Source of the DNA: Thioclava arctica
GTDB lineage: Bacteria; Pseudomonadota; Alphaproteobacteria; Rhodobacterales; Rhodobacteraceae
Length of the DNA: 64,000 nucleotides
Assembly (NCBI RefSeq): GCF_040892615.1
Contig: NZ_JBFRYC010000015.1
Span: forward strand, 1 to 64,000
Direction of reading: 5' to 3'
Shown: one piece after another, positions 17,391 through 26,596 of the stretch
Layout: every line of letters begins with the position of its first letter
Position numbering within the stretch: the first letter of the stretch is position 1
The notes under the pieces: model-generated
Told to the model about the DNA's origin: nothing
Database searches by the model: none
What the model saw: only the letters and a program-made list of their open reading frames with translations
Program-made: the position numbers and the translations under genes

Positions 17391-18497
17391 ATGAAGATGA
17401 AGGACAGCCCCGGTCAAGGCCTCTCGGCTTTGCACGATGATCAGCGCCGTGAGCCGCGCCAGCTTACGAATGTGCTGTTGGGCATCATCGCTTTTGCGCT
17501 GGTGTTGTTTTTGTTGGTGCAGGCGCGCTTTATTCTGATCTCGCTGGCGATTGCGATCATCCTGTTTTCGCTGACATCTGAGGCGATCAACGGGGTGGGG
17601 CGGTTGCGCATCGGGCCGTTGCGTATTCCGCCGCGGGTGGCCTCGCTGATTGCATTGGCCTTGATTGCGGGAGGGTTGCTGACGCTGACGGCGGTGCTGA
17701 TCAGTCAGGTCAACACGGTTATCACGATCATCCTGAACTATGCCGGTCCCGCGCAGCGCGCGATTGCCGAGCTGTTTGGCTGGATGGGGCCGGATGTCGA
17801 GCAATCGGTGCTGGAATCGATGCAGCGTATTCAGGTGGCGGGCTATCTGACGACGCTGGCGGGACAGGCCTCGAACCTGCTGTCGGCGACGATTTTGGTT
17901 ATTTTGTTCGTGGGCTTCCTATTTGCCGAGCGGATTTGGTTTGACGCCAAACTCATGAGTCTGATGGGGGATCAGGAGCGCGCCAAGCGGATCTCGAAAA
18001 CCGTGGGCACGATCATGCGCCGGGTGAACCATTACCTGCTGGTGAAGGCGGCGGTCAGCGGGGTTACGGCGATTGCGGTTTACGGGGTGTTTACCTTTGG
18101 CGGGCTGGAATTGGCGGCACCGGTGGCGATTATCACATTCGCGCTGAACTTCATTCCCTCGATCGGGTCGATCATCGCCACGATCATTGCCGCACTTGCT
18201 GCCTATGTGTTGACGCAAAACCCGTATCAGGCGGCCAGTGTGTTTGCGATCATCGGCGTGCTGCAATTCATCATCGGCAATGTGATTGACCCGATGCTGA
18301 TGGGGCATGCGCTGCGCCTCTCGAGCTTTGGGATCATCATCTCGCTGGCCTTCTGGGGGGCGGTCTGGGGCCTGCCGGGGATGTTTCTGGCGGTGCCGAT
18401 CATGGTGGCGCTGATGATCATCTGTGCGCAAAGCCCGACGCTGCGCCCGCTGGCGGTGTTGCTATCGCGCGAAGGCCTGCCCGAATCCGAGCATTGA
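17391..18497 (+). CDS. AI-2E/PerM-family membrane protein
   Basis: A 368-residue inner-membrane protein with about eight helices. It has the family pattern: an N-terminal pair of helices (NVLLGIIAFALVLFLL), a cytoplasmic stretch, then FALNFIPSIGSIIATIIAAL and a C-terminal helix cluster with GNVIDPMLMGHALRLSSFGI, a conserved AI-2E signature. ATG at 17391 is used because AAGGACGCG directly precedes it; the frame opens further upstream. Relatives export autoinducer-2 or act as Na+/H+ antiporters, so the substrate is open. It converges with the MFS gene, with 3 bases between stop codons. Confidence 0.88.
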   Translation: MKMKDSPGQGLSALHDDQRREPRQLTNVLLGIIAFALVLFLLVQARFILISLAIAIILFSLTSEAINGVGRLRIGPLRIPPRVASLIALALIAGGLLTLTAVLISQVNTVITIILNYAGPAQRAIAELFGWMGPDVEQSVLESMQRIQVAGYLTTLAGQASNLLSATILVILFVGFLFAERIWFDAKLMSLMGDQERAKRISKTVGTIMRRVNHYLLVKAAVSGVTAIAVYGVFTFGGLELAAPVAIITFALNFIPSIGSIIATIIAALAAYVLTQNPYQAASVFAIIGVLQFIIGNVIDPMLMGHALRLSSFGIIISLAFWGAVWGLPGMFLAVPIMVALMIICAQSPTLRPLAVLLSREGLPESEH

Positions 18498-18500
18498 GGC

Positions 18501-19952
18501 CTAGCGATCTTGCGGCGGGCGTTGCGGCTCGCGTGACGACGACAGCGGTTTAGATTTGCGGCGCCGCAGCCCATCGGCATCGCCACGCTTGAGGCGCATG
18601 AAATACAGCGCCGAGAGCGGCCCCATCATTCCGCTCAGAAGATAAGCGATGGTGAAGGCGTGTAAGGGCAGGGCCGTGGAGCCATCGGTGCCCCCCGCAG
18701 CACCCGCGGTGAATTGCAGCACGACCCCAGCAAACGCGATTCCCATCGCCAGCGAGATTTGCCGCGTCATTGCCGAAAATGCCGTGCCCGTGCTGATTTC
18801 CGCAGCCTCCAGATCAGCATAAGCGATGGCATTGACGGCCGTAAATACCACCGCTTGTGCCGCCCCGCCGATCAGCAGTAGCGGGATAAGCTGCCAATCG
18901 AAAATGCTGGTGACAGTCGCAAAGCCAAAGATCGTGACGCCGCGGATCAACGCGGCCAGTACCATTACCGGTTTGAACCCAAAACGATCAAGAAAACGGG
19001 GCGCAATCGCGCGCATCGACACCGCTCCCACAGCGTTCAGCCCGCTGAGTGCGCCTGATACCATGATCGTGGTGCCCAGCCCCAGCTGGAAGAACAGCGG
19101 CAACAGCAGCGAGATCGCGCCGTTGGAAAGGCGAAAAATCAGCCCTCCAATCGTGCCAATATCGAAAGTGCGATGGCGAAACAGGCTTAGATCGAGCAAC
19201 GCATCGCTCCTCCCTGAGGCACGCAGCCCGTAAAGGATCAGCAAGATCACCCCCAGCACAGCTAGTCCCGTCGCGGCTTGCCAGGGCAAGATATGCTCGC
19301 CCAGTGACGACAGCCCTGTCATGGCCGCGACAAGCCCCGAGGCGGAGAGCACAAACCCCGGCAGATCAAAAGGTTTCGCCATCGCCGGGCCGTCTTTTGG
19401 CATCACCTTTAGGGTCAGCGTAATCGCGGCGGCGGCCAGTGGCAGGTTGATCAAGAAGATCGCGCGCCAGCCCAGATAGGTGGTGACCGAGGCCCCCACG
19501 AAAGGCCCGATGGCAGGCCCGATCAGCGCAGGCAGGGTGACATAGACCATCGCGCGGGTGATTTCAGACCGCTCGGTATGGCGCAGCACGATGATGCGCC
19601 CCACGGGAGACATCAGCGCCGCCCCCAGACCTTGCACGGCGCGCGCAGCGATCAGACCGGGCAGGCTTGTTTGCAGCGCGCAGACCAGCGAGGCGGCCGC
19701 AAAGACAATCAGCGCGGTGATAAACACCCGCTTGGCCCCAAAACGGTCGGCGATCCAGCCGGACACCGGGACAAAGGCGGCCAGCGCGATCAGATAGGTT
19801 GCCATCGCCATCTTGAGCGACAGGACCGCCACCCCCAACTCGCGCGCAATCACCGGGACTGCGGTGGCCAGAACAGTGGCGTCCACCATCTCCATCAAGA
19901 GGGCGAGCGCCACCGTCAGGGGCAGGATATTGTCACGAAGGTTTTTCAGCAT
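18501..19952 (-). CDS. MFS multidrug-type efflux transporter (DHA2-like)
   Basis: A 483-residue protein with about 14 membrane helices. The N-terminal half carries marks of drug:H+ antiporters: MEMVDATVLATAVPVIAREL (motif D1-like), GWIADRFGAKRVF (motif A) and MSPVGRIIVLRHTERSE; motif C lies in PALIGPAIGPFVGASV. The C-terminus is a basic tail. It may be the last gene of a leftward unit with the DUF3096 gene 33 bases upstream, although its own ribosome binding site is weak. The substrate is unknown. Confidence 0.85.
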   Translation of the reverse strand: MLKNLRDNILPLTVALALLMEMVDATVLATAVPVIARELGVAVLSLKMAMATYLIALAAFVPVSGWIADRFGAKRVFITALIVFAAASLVCALQTSLPGLIAARAVQGLGAALMSPVGRIIVLRHTERSEITRAMVYVTLPALIGPAIGPFVGASVTTYLGWRAIFLINLPLAAAAITLTLKVMPKDGPAMAKPFDLPGFVLSASGLVAAMTGLSSLGEHILPWQAATGLAVLGVILLILYGLRASGRSDALLDLSLFRHRTFDIGTIGGLIFRLSNGAISLLLPLFFQLGLGTTIMVSGALSGLNAVGAVSMRAIAPRFLDRFGFKPVMVLAALIRGVTIFGFATVTSIFDWQLIPLLLIGGAAQAVVFTAVNAIAYADLEAAEISTGTAFSAMTRQISLAMGIAFAGVVLQFTAGAAGGTDGSTALPLHAFTIAYLLSGMMGPLSALYFMRLKRGDADGLRRRKSKPLSSSREPQRPPQDR

Positions 19953-19985
19953 GGCCAAAGGCACTTAGCGCAGGAAATGCCGAAG

Positions 19986-20153
19986 TCACCCCATCGGCGT
20001 GCCAATCATCAACGGAAACAATCCCGCCAGTCCGATCGCGATCAGATAGACCGCCACGATATAGCTTAAAAGACGTGGGAAAATTAAGATGAGCACGCCT
20101 GCGAATACTGCCATCAGCGGCGCGAGCATCACCATCGACCCTGAATATACCAT
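19986..20153 (-). CDS. DUF3096 small membrane protein
   Basis: A 55-residue protein, with GGAGG five bases before its ATG. It has two hydrophobic helices: MLAPLMAVFAGVLILIFP and SYIVAVYLIAIGLAGLFP. The pattern APL-x(5)-GVLILI-x-PRLLSYIVA-x-YLI-x-IGL is that of DUF3096 proteins, whose function is not known. It lies 36 bases after the 3-hydroxybutyrate dehydrogenase gene in the same direction and is likely cotranscribed. Confidence 0.85.
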   Translation of the reverse strand: MVYSGSMVMLAPLMAVFAGVLILIFPRLLSYIVAVYLIAIGLAGLFPLMIGTPMG

Positions 20154-20189
20154 TTAAACCTCCATCACGTCACCGACTGGCAAGACCCA

Positions 20190-20978
20190 TCAGTTCATAT
20201 ACCAGCCATGGCTGACCACCAGGCTTTGGCCCGTCAGCGCGTTGCTTGGGAAGGCGGCAAAGACATAGGCCACTTCGGCGACATCCTCGACCGTTGTGAA
20301 TTCGGTATCGACGGTGCCCCCGAGCATGATGTCATTGACGACCTCTTCTTCGGAAATCCCCAGATCCTTGGCCTGTTCGGGGATCTGTTTTTCCACCAGC
20401 GGCGTTTTCACGAAACCGGGGCAGATCACATTGGCACGCACGCCGTATTTGCCGCCCTCTTTCGAGATCACGCGCGCCAGACCCAGCAGCCCGTGCTTGG
20501 CCGTGACATAGGCGGATTTGAGCGGCGAGGCCTCTTTTGAGTGGACCGAGCCCATGAAAATGATCGAGCCCGATTTTTGCGTCTTCATGTAGGGGATCAC
20601 CGCCTTGGAGGTCAAAAATCCGCCATCAAGGTGGACCGAGAGCAGAAATTTCCAATCCTTGAACGGGAAGTCCTCGATCGGATGGACGATCTGGATGCCG
20701 GCATTGGAGACCAAAACGTCAATGCGGCCCCATTTATCGGCCACCGCCTTGACGCCGGCATTGACCTGATCTTCATCGGTCACGTTCATCTCGACGGCCA
20801 TCGCGCGGCCCGGTCCTTGGGCGTTCAATTCATCGGCAGTCGCCTGCGCGACCGCCAGCTTGAGGTCGGCAATCGCAACCTTGGCACCACCTGCGACATA
20901 GCGCTCAGCAATCGCCTTGCCGATGCCCGAGGCCGCGCCGGTGATGATGCAGATTTTGTCTTTCAGATCGAGGGTCAT
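20190..20978 (-). CDS. bdhA: 3-hydroxybutyrate dehydrogenase (SDR family)
   Basis: A 262-residue short-chain dehydrogenase that interconverts (R)-3-hydroxybutyrate and acetoacetate with NAD(H). The Rossmann motif TGAASGIGKAIAE is near residue 14, NAG near 91, the catalytic Ser in GSVHS, and Tyr-Lys in SAYVTAKHG. The family-specific C-terminus ends TGQSLVVSHGWYMN. CAAGGAGT precedes the ATG by 7 bases. It follows acetoacetate decarboxylase by 35 bases. Together they handle the monomers released from polyhydroxybutyrate or external ketone bodies. A closely related SDR activity cannot be excluded, but the context supports this call. Confidence 0.92.
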   Translation of the reverse strand: MTLDLKDKICIITGAASGIGKAIAERYVAGGAKVAIADLKLAVAQATADELNAQGPGRAMAVEMNVTDEDQVNAGVKAVADKWGRIDVLVSNAGIQIVHPIEDFPFKDWKFLLSVHLDGGFLTSKAVIPYMKTQKSGSIIFMGSVHSKEASPLKSAYVTAKHGLLGLARVISKEGGKYGVRANVICPGFVKTPLVEKQIPEQAKDLGISEEEVVNDIMLGGTVDTEFTTVEDVAEVAYVFAAFPSNALTGQSLVVSHGWYMN

Positions 20979-21013
20979 GGAGTAACTCCTTGGGTTAACT
21001 TATTAAAATTATG

Positions 21014-21754
21014 TCAGGCGAGGTAGTCATGGACCACCGTGCCCAGACCCAGCGTCAGATCGGTAAGAATGTGGCTGGCCGAGACCACCTCGTGCACGGG
21101 CAGATCGGCGACCGGGGCGAGGGCGTGTTCAAACAGCTCCAGCCGGGCAGGGGCGGACCATGCGCCTTTGACGGTCACGTCTTGCGAAGCATAGCGCACC
21201 AGCTCGCAAATCCGCGGCGTGCAATCGACATGCGGGATGATCTTGAGCAGGAAGGCCGGGGCCTCGACGGCGGCCTTGGCCTGCGCCAAATCCATCGCGG
21301 TATATTTGAACCCCATCGTGGCCGTGGCAATGCGCACCGGGCCAATATCGAGCGTGCCCAGCAGCGTGTCTTTCTCGACGCTCAGACGCGGCGCGCCCAG
21401 TTTCTTGGGAAAGCCCCAAATCTCGCGCCCGCCCGCAATCGGGGCTTCGTCATCAAGATACATCGCGTGGCTATAGCCGCCCTCGACCCCATTGAAACTG
21501 ACGGGAATGACTTGGCCGCTTTCGGTATAATCGCCAAAGCCAGTCGAATTGGGCATGCGGATGAATTCAAATTTCACAAGGCCCTCGGGATTGGGCACAA
21601 GGGGTTCGGGCACCACGTCGCGCAACAGATTGGGATCGGTGTGATAGGTGATGGTAAAGAATTCGCGGTTGATAAAACGATACGGGCCGGGCGGAAATGC
21701 GGGGCTGGTGAGGGGCATTGCGAAAGCGGTTTTGAGAACATCGTCTTGTTTCAT
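21014..21754 (-). CDS. adc: Acetoacetate decarboxylase
   Basis: A 246-residue enzyme that turns acetoacetate into acetone and CO2. The active-site motif REIWGFPKKLG contains the Schiff-base lysine and its neighbour, which lowers the pKa. The family regions FEFIRMPNSTGFGDY and YSHAMYLDDEAPIAGGRE are present and the length is normal. Its ATG overlaps the stop of the patatin-like gene (ATGA), showing translational coupling. It sits between the lipase and 3-hydroxybutyrate dehydrogenase genes in one leftward unit. Confidence 0.94.
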   Translation of the reverse strand: MKQDDVLKTAFAMPLTSPAFPPGPYRFINREFFTITYHTDPNLLRDVVPEPLVPNPEGLVKFEFIRMPNSTGFGDYTESGQVIPVSFNGVEGGYSHAMYLDDEAPIAGGREIWGFPKKLGAPRLSVEKDTLLGTLDIGPVRIATATMGFKYTAMDLAQAKAAVEAPAFLLKIIPHVDCTPRICELVRYASQDVTVKGAWSAPARLELFEHALAPVADLPVHEVVSASHILTDLTLGLGTVVHDYLA

Positions 21755-23004
21755 CGGAGGGCTCCAAACTTCGGATATCGCAGGCTTAAATCAAAGGCTT
21801 TCATGCCCTCGCCGGGGGCCAGTAGGGTTTCCCAATCGGCATTGGCATGGCTGCGCTGCACGTCGCGGCTTCCGGCCTGCCAATGCTCCAGCATTGAGGG
21901 GCGCGAGAACTCGTAATCTTTTGAGCCGTTTTCATAGGCAAAATGGCGATAAATCAGGTGAATGACCGTCACGTCCGAATTTGCGGCCGCATCCATCAGC
22001 AGTCGCAGGTCGGGATCGTCGCGCAACTCGGGGGGGAGTTTTGCCGCCAGCCGACGTGCAAGCTCTGACACGCGCGACAAGTCCTTCATCCGGTCGGTCG
22101 TTGCGCGGGTGCGCGATGAAAACCGGATGTCCTTTTCGCGCGTCTCGATGCCCGCAAGCGTCGCGGGGGCCTCACCCGATGCTGGAAACAGATCGACCTG
22201 ATAGATCAAAAGCGGCGGGCAATTGCCCTGCGCGCAACTCAGTTGCAAGCCGTCCTCAAGCACGTATTGCAACGGTGCATTTGACACCAAGCCACCATCC
22301 CAATAGAGCGCCCCGTCAATTTCGATCGGGGGAAAGCCCGGCGGCAGTGCGCCTGATGCCATCACATGATCGGGCGTGATCACGGTATCTTCGCTGTCGA
22401 AATAGGTCAGGTTGCCGGTCTCGATATTGACCGCCCCAAGGCTGACGCGCACTGGCCCGTCATTGAGCAGGTCAAAATCCACCAACCGCTCCAGCGTTTC
22501 GCGCAGTGGAGCGGTGTCGTAATAGCTGATTTTGGTCGGGTCAGTAAATTTGGTGAACCAAGCACTCGGCATGCGCGGGCGGAAAAAACCAGGCACGCCG
22601 AACATCATTGCTTCCAGAGATGAGGCGCTATTCCAAGGCCCGCGCGCGATACCCGTGGGCACGAAGGGCAAGCTGGCGGTGGCCATGCTGGTTTTTTCCC
22701 AGAAGTCCCGCAGGGCCGCTACGCGTTTTTCCGGCGGGTTACCTGCGATCAGGGCGCAATTGATCGACCCGATTGAGATCCCAGCCACCCAGTCAGGGCT
22801 TAGCCCGGAATCTGCGAGCGCCTCGAATGCGCCCGCTTGATAGGCCCCCAGCGCGCCGCCCCCTTGCAGCACCAGCACTTTATGTCGGTCTTTCGCCTGT
22901 TCAGGGATGTGGATCGGGATATGGGCTGCGTGGCGGCGGGTCTGACCGAGCACGTCGCGGTTCGGGGATTTACGGCTTGTTCGGGTGGGGCTGCTTCGTG
23001 CCAT
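21751..23004 (-). CDS. Patatin-like phospholipase with DUF3734
   Basis: A 417-residue lipid acyl hydrolase of the patatin type. The oxyanion hole QGGGALGAYQAG is near residue 45, the nucleophile elbow GISIGS near 75, and the catalytic Asp in WDGGLVSNAP. The last 120 residues fit DUF3734 (RATTDRMKDLSRVSELARRL). ATG at 23004 is chosen because GAGGAG lies upstream; a GTG six codons earlier is the alternative. Fused or adjacent to adc and bdh in alphaproteobacteria, it may act on PHB-granule or membrane lipids; that role is inferred. Confidence 0.9.
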   Translation of the reverse strand: MARSSPTRTSRKSPNRDVLGQTRRHAAHIPIHIPEQAKDRHKVLVLQGGGALGAYQAGAFEALADSGLSPDWVAGISIGSINCALIAGNPPEKRVAALRDFWEKTSMATASLPFVPTGIARGPWNSASSLEAMMFGVPGFFRPRMPSAWFTKFTDPTKISYYDTAPLRETLERLVDFDLLNDGPVRVSLGAVNIETGNLTYFDSEDTVITPDHVMASGALPPGFPPIEIDGALYWDGGLVSNAPLQYVLEDGLQLSCAQGNCPPLLIYQVDLFPASGEAPATLAGIETREKDIRFSSRTRATTDRMKDLSRVSELARRLAAKLPPELRDDPDLRLLMDAAANSDVTVIHLIYRHFAYENGSKDYEFSRPSMLEHWQAGSRDVQRSHANADWETLLAPGEGMKAFDLSLRYPKFGALR

Positions 23005-23332
23005 TGGAATGGCTCCTCGCACTGTGCTTCACTGGCGCTTCATCGACAGAACTCTGCGCGGATGGCGTTGTTCCTGCGCGACACGGGCATGTGTGCGCAG
23101 AGGAGGAGACGTGAAAAAGCCCGCCCTTTTTCGGGGCGGGCAGGTGGGAGAGAACCACGGTGATAGGCGAACGCGCCCCCGCAGACCGGAGAGAGAACAG
23201 TGCGAGGGCGGCTCGTAACGGGTGGCGCGCGATTGAGGGGGGGAGAGAGCCCCCTGTCTCGGCGCACCCGTTTGGCGGGATGTTTGCGGGCTGCGCGACC
23301 AAAATGAGGGGTTTGATTGCGCGGCACATCTG
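23005..23332. other. Intergenic region between patatin gene and oxidoreductase gene
   Basis: It holds the promoter region of the patatin-adc-bdh unit and the terminator of the gene to the right (23114-23141). No gene is seen. Confidence 0.5.
23114..23141 (-). terminator. Rho-independent terminator of the SQR-like oxidoreductase gene
   Basis: On the leftward strand GCCCGCCC and GGGCGGGC (23141-23134 and 23126-23119) form an 8-pair stem, followed by TTTTT (23118-23114). It lies 190 bases after the oxidoreductase stop codon. Confidence 0.8.
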
Positions 23333-24616
23333 TCAACTTGGCAGTAGCGTTTCGATGCTCCATTCCGATATCGGCACACCCCAGCTGGGCACGCGGCCAT
23401 TGTTGCGAAAAAAGATTTCCTTGTAGGCCAGCTTTTGCATATAGGGCATTTTGCCCATCCGCAGTTCCTGAATATCGCCGCCAAACCAAGAGGTTGCGTG
23501 GATGTAAAAGCCCTTGCCACCGCCCATGTCGCCAATGCAGATGACCTCGGGGTGCCACTCTTTGTTGGCCTCGGCCTCGCTGAGGCGGCCCAGATCGCCC
23601 GCTATCTGACGCCCCACCACGTCACATTCCTGATGCCCGATCGCGCCCAGCTTTGGCACGGTCAACGCGGCTGCATCGCCACAGGAAAACACCTCGGGGT
23701 GGTCAGGGTTGCGCATGCGCATATCGGTGACGATAAAGCCGACCTCATCGGACACTGACAGCCCCTTGAGGAAGTCATGCGGCTTCCAGTTTGGCAAAAC
23801 GATCTTGAGTTCGGCCGGTAGGGAGCGCCCATCGGTGAACTCGATCCCCTCTTTGGTCAGGCGTTTGATCCCCTCGACCTTGTTGACATAGTTGAACCCC
23901 ATCGAGCCCGCCGCCTCTAGCAGCTTGCCCACGACCTTCTCGCCCGCATCCTCGGCGATCAGTTCCGCCGGAGTGAAAAGGGTGATGTCTTTGGGGCCAC
24001 CCTTGTTGCGCTCCCCCAGCCAATGCGCCAGCGACAAGGCAATTTCGACGGGCGGTCCCTCGCAGGCGGCCAAGGCGGTGGGCAGCCAGTCGGGGCGGCC
24101 CTTATGGCCCTGCTCAAAGCGGTCCGAACCCACCACGATCGGCCCGCCTTGATAGTCATTCTCAAGGAAGTCGATCAGCCGATTGGCATGAAACGCGTCT
24201 GAAACCGTGTGGCCATGTTCGGCAAAGCCTTCGATGTCGTCATAGGCCAGCTTGGCCCCGAGGGCGATCACGACATAATCATAGCCGCGCGCGTATTCCG
24301 GCGCACCGGGGCGTTCATTGGGGCGAATCTTGACCGTCTTGGCGTCAATATCGAGCCCCAGAATCTCAGCCTGCACGAAATGGATGTTATCTTTGGCCAA
24401 GGCCGAGAGCAGATCCATATGCATCGTCACGGCCGGGTCGCGCCCCTCAAAGGCTTCAAGCGGGATATTGGGGATGAAATCGAGATAGGCTTTGCGCTCG
24501 ATCAAGGTGATCTCACAAGCATCGCCTGCATAATCCCGGATCTTCTGTGCCGCCCCGAGGCCAGCAAAATTGCCCCCTAAAACAACAACCTGCGGCTTAT
24601 CTTTGTGCGTAGCCAT
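23333..24616 (-). CDS. NAD(P)/FAD-dependent oxidoreductase, sulfide:quinone reductase-like
   Basis: A 427-residue flavoprotein. The FAD-binding motif VVVLGGNFAGLGAA is at the start and the second FAD segment VFSCGDAAAL near residue 315. The overall order resembles SQR and type II NADH dehydrogenases, with a C-terminal amphipathic end (MQKLAYKEIFF) suitable for membrane contact. Of the three SQR cysteines, only a residue in ALAACEGPPVE is in a plausible place, so sulfide oxidation is uncertain; quinone reduction by another donor is possible. ATG at 24616 is chosen (AGGATAGGG upstream, then GxGxxG at once); a longer frame exists. It has its own terminator. Confidence 0.82.
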   Translation of the reverse strand: MATHKDKPQVVVLGGNFAGLGAAQKIRDYAGDACEITLIERKAYLDFIPNIPLEAFEGRDPAVTMHMDLLSALAKDNIHFVQAEILGLDIDAKTVKIRPNERPGAPEYARGYDYVVIALGAKLAYDDIEGFAEHGHTVSDAFHANRLIDFLENDYQGGPIVVGSDRFEQGHKGRPDWLPTALAACEGPPVEIALSLAHWLGERNKGGPKDITLFTPAELIAEDAGEKVVGKLLEAAGSMGFNYVNKVEGIKRLTKEGIEFTDGRSLPAELKIVLPNWKPHDFLKGLSVSDEVGFIVTDMRMRNPDHPEVFSCGDAAALTVPKLGAIGHQECDVVGRQIAGDLGRLSEAEANKEWHPEVICIGDMGGGKGFYIHATSWFGGDIQELRMGKMPYMQKLAYKEIFFRNNGRVPSWGVPISEWSIETLLPS

Positions 24617-24847
24617 GGCGGCCCTATCCTTTGCTCGTCGCTTGCCGACGCTGTCATGACAACTGATGCGCAGATGCAGCGGTTCCCAAATTTCAAAGCG
24701 TTCTCGCCAATGTGATTGGCTCGGGACGTGGCGTGCTGAGGCCAATTAATTGCGCGGCGAAGGCGGAAAAGCGCTTGGGGTTGTCACAGGTCAAACGCGC
24801 CACGCTTAGAATGTGCTAATCTCATGCCTCAACCTATGGAGGATGCC

Positions 24848-25219
24848 ATGGCTGTTACGAAATTATCACCGGGTTCTAAAGCGGCAGGCTTCATGCCATT
24901 GCCCGATAGTGGCGATGTCTCGCAGATCGTTACGCCGCATTTGCATATGGCAGATGCGTTGATTGCTCGGAATATCGAGATGCTCCATTTCCTGAAAGCG
25001 CGCTTTGAACGTGATCGAGAGATGATCGGCAAGCTTGCGGACGAGCGCGACCCGATGAAAGCGATGAGCCTTTGGGGCGAGTTCTGGCAGGGCACGATGA
25101 CCGATTACAGCACGCAGATGACCAAGCTGGCCACCTCTGCCAGCGGCCTCGCTGAGCAAGCGGTGCGCGCGGCCACTGAAGAAAGCGAGGCGATCGCGAA
25201 AGCGACTGCGGGAAAGTGA
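24848..25219 (+). CDS. Phasin-family protein (PHB granule)
   Basis: A 123-residue helical protein. The segment IARNIEMLHFLKARFERDRE followed by MSLWGEFWQGTMTDYSTQ matches phasins, which coat polyhydroxybutyrate granules. GGAGGATGCC gives a clear ribosome binding site for the ATG at 24848; an in-frame ATG eight codons earlier is less likely. It is transcribed away from the SQR-like gene and lies near the ketone-body genes, consistent with PHB metabolism in this organism. Confidence 0.8.
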   Translation: MAVTKLSPGSKAAGFMPLPDSGDVSQIVTPHLHMADALIARNIEMLHFLKARFERDREMIGKLADERDPMKAMSLWGEFWQGTMTDYSTQMTKLATSASGLAEQAVRAATEESEAIAKATAGK

Positions 25220-25222
25220 CGA

Positions 25223-25270
25223 CTCAGACGGGTAGATCACCGGTCAGCCTGACCGACGTGCCCGTCTGAG
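25223..25270 (+). terminator. Nested inverted repeat after the phasin gene
   Basis: CTCAGACGGG (25223-25232) pairs with CCCGTCTGAG (25261-25270). Inside, CGGTCAG (25241-25247) pairs with CTGACCG (25249-25255). It begins 3 bases after the phasin stop. There is no T-run, so it may protect the 3' end of the mRNA or end transcription only weakly. Confidence 0.5.
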
Positions 25271-25330
25271 ACGCCAACATGACGATTGGTGCGGCGGGGC
25301 ATGTGTAACCCGCCGCGCCGTTATCACGTC

Positions 25331-26467
25331 TTAGCCCTTCCAGATCCAGCCGCCGCCAAAGATACGGCTGTCATCGGGGGCGTAGAACACGCAGGCCTGT
25401 CCGGGGCTGACGCCTTCTTCGGGGACCAGCAGTTCCACCTCTGCCGTCGTCTCTGACAGCGGGCGAATGATCGCCTCACGCGGCGGGCGGGTTGAGCGGA
25501 CCTTGACGCCCAGATGCCACTCCTTGCGCGAGGTAAATGCCTCATCGCCCAGCCAGTTGATTTCGCGCACCGGGATGATGCGGGTCGAGAGCGCCTCTTT
25601 CGGGCCCACGACCACATGGCGGGAGTCGGGATCAAGCTTGACCACGTAAAGCGGATCTTCCAGCCCACCGATGCCCAAACCGCGCCGCTGCCCGACCGTA
25701 TAATGGATCACGCCGCGATGCTGGCCCAGAACATTACCCTCCATATCCACGATATCGCCGGGATCCGCCGCGCCGGGGCGCAGCTTTTCGATCACCGAGG
25801 CATAATCGCCATTGGGCACGAAACAAATATCCTGACTGTCGGGCTTATCCGCCACTGCCAGCCCATATTTTGCCGCCAAGGCGCGGGTCTCGGCCTTGGA
25901 CGCCAGATGGCCCAGCGGAAAGCGCAAATAAGACAGCTGCTCGGGTGAGGTCGAGAACAGGAAATAGCTTTGGTCGCGATTGGCATCTGCGGCGCAATGC
26001 AGTTCTGGGCCCAATGCGCCGATCTTGCGCTGGATGTAATGGCCCGTCGCCATGCAATCGGCGTCCAGATCTTTCGCTGTCTCCAGCAAGTCCTTGAACT
26101 TCACGCGCTCATTGCAGCGGATGCAGGGCACCGGGGTCGCCCCGCCCAAATACGCATCAGCGAACTCGTCGATCACCGCCTCGCGGAAGGTGTTTTCGTA
26201 ATCCAGCACGTAATGGGGAAAGCCCATCTCCTCGGCCACGCGGCGCGCATCGTGAATATCTTGCCCCGCACAGCACGCGCCTTTTTTCGCCAAGGCTGCG
26301 CCGTGATCGTAAAGCTGCAACGTCACGCCCACCACATCATAGCCTTCCTCGGCCAGTTGCGCCGCCACAACCGAGCTATCGACGCCGCCTGACATGGCAA
26401 CGACGACACGGGTTTCGCTGGGCGGCTTGGCGAATCCCAGCGAGTTGAGAGGCAAATCTTTAGGCAT
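25331..26467 (-). CDS. mnmA: tRNA-specific 2-thiouridylase MnmA
   Basis: A 378-residue enzyme that thiolates U34 of tRNAs for Lys, Glu and Gln. The PP-loop SGGVDSS is near residue 24. The catalytic cysteines lie in PCIRCNE (near 116) and in CFVPNGDYA (near 216). The central tRNA-binding part and C-terminal beta barrel (RVVVGPKEAL region, then PGQACVFYAPDD) are complete and the length is typical. It is transcribed leftward, divergent from sciP. The sulfur donor partners are not in the window. Confidence 0.96.
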   Translation of the reverse strand: MPKDLPLNSLGFAKPPSETRVVVAMSGGVDSSVVAAQLAEEGYDVVGVTLQLYDHGAALAKKGACCAGQDIHDARRVAEEMGFPHYVLDYENTFREAVIDEFADAYLGGATPVPCIRCNERVKFKDLLETAKDLDADCMATGHYIQRKIGALGPELHCAADANRDQSYFLFSTSPEQLSYLRFPLGHLASKAETRALAAKYGLAVADKPDSQDICFVPNGDYASVIEKLRPGAADPGDIVDMEGNVLGQHRGVIHYTVGQRRGLGIGGLEDPLYVVKLDPDSRHVVVGPKEALSTRIIPVREINWLGDEAFTSRKEWHLGVKVRSTRPPREAIIRPLSETTAEVELLVPEEGVSPGQACVFYAPDDSRIFGGGWIWKG

Positions 26468-26596
26468 GTTGAACGGACCTTTAACCAGACCCGCTGAAAT
26501 ATAGGAAAATGCGACGCACTCACAACCCTCTGTTTCACACGCTGTTAAGAGCGATCGCGCAAACTGCCCGGTGTGAAGAGGAAGAAGGGGTGTCCC

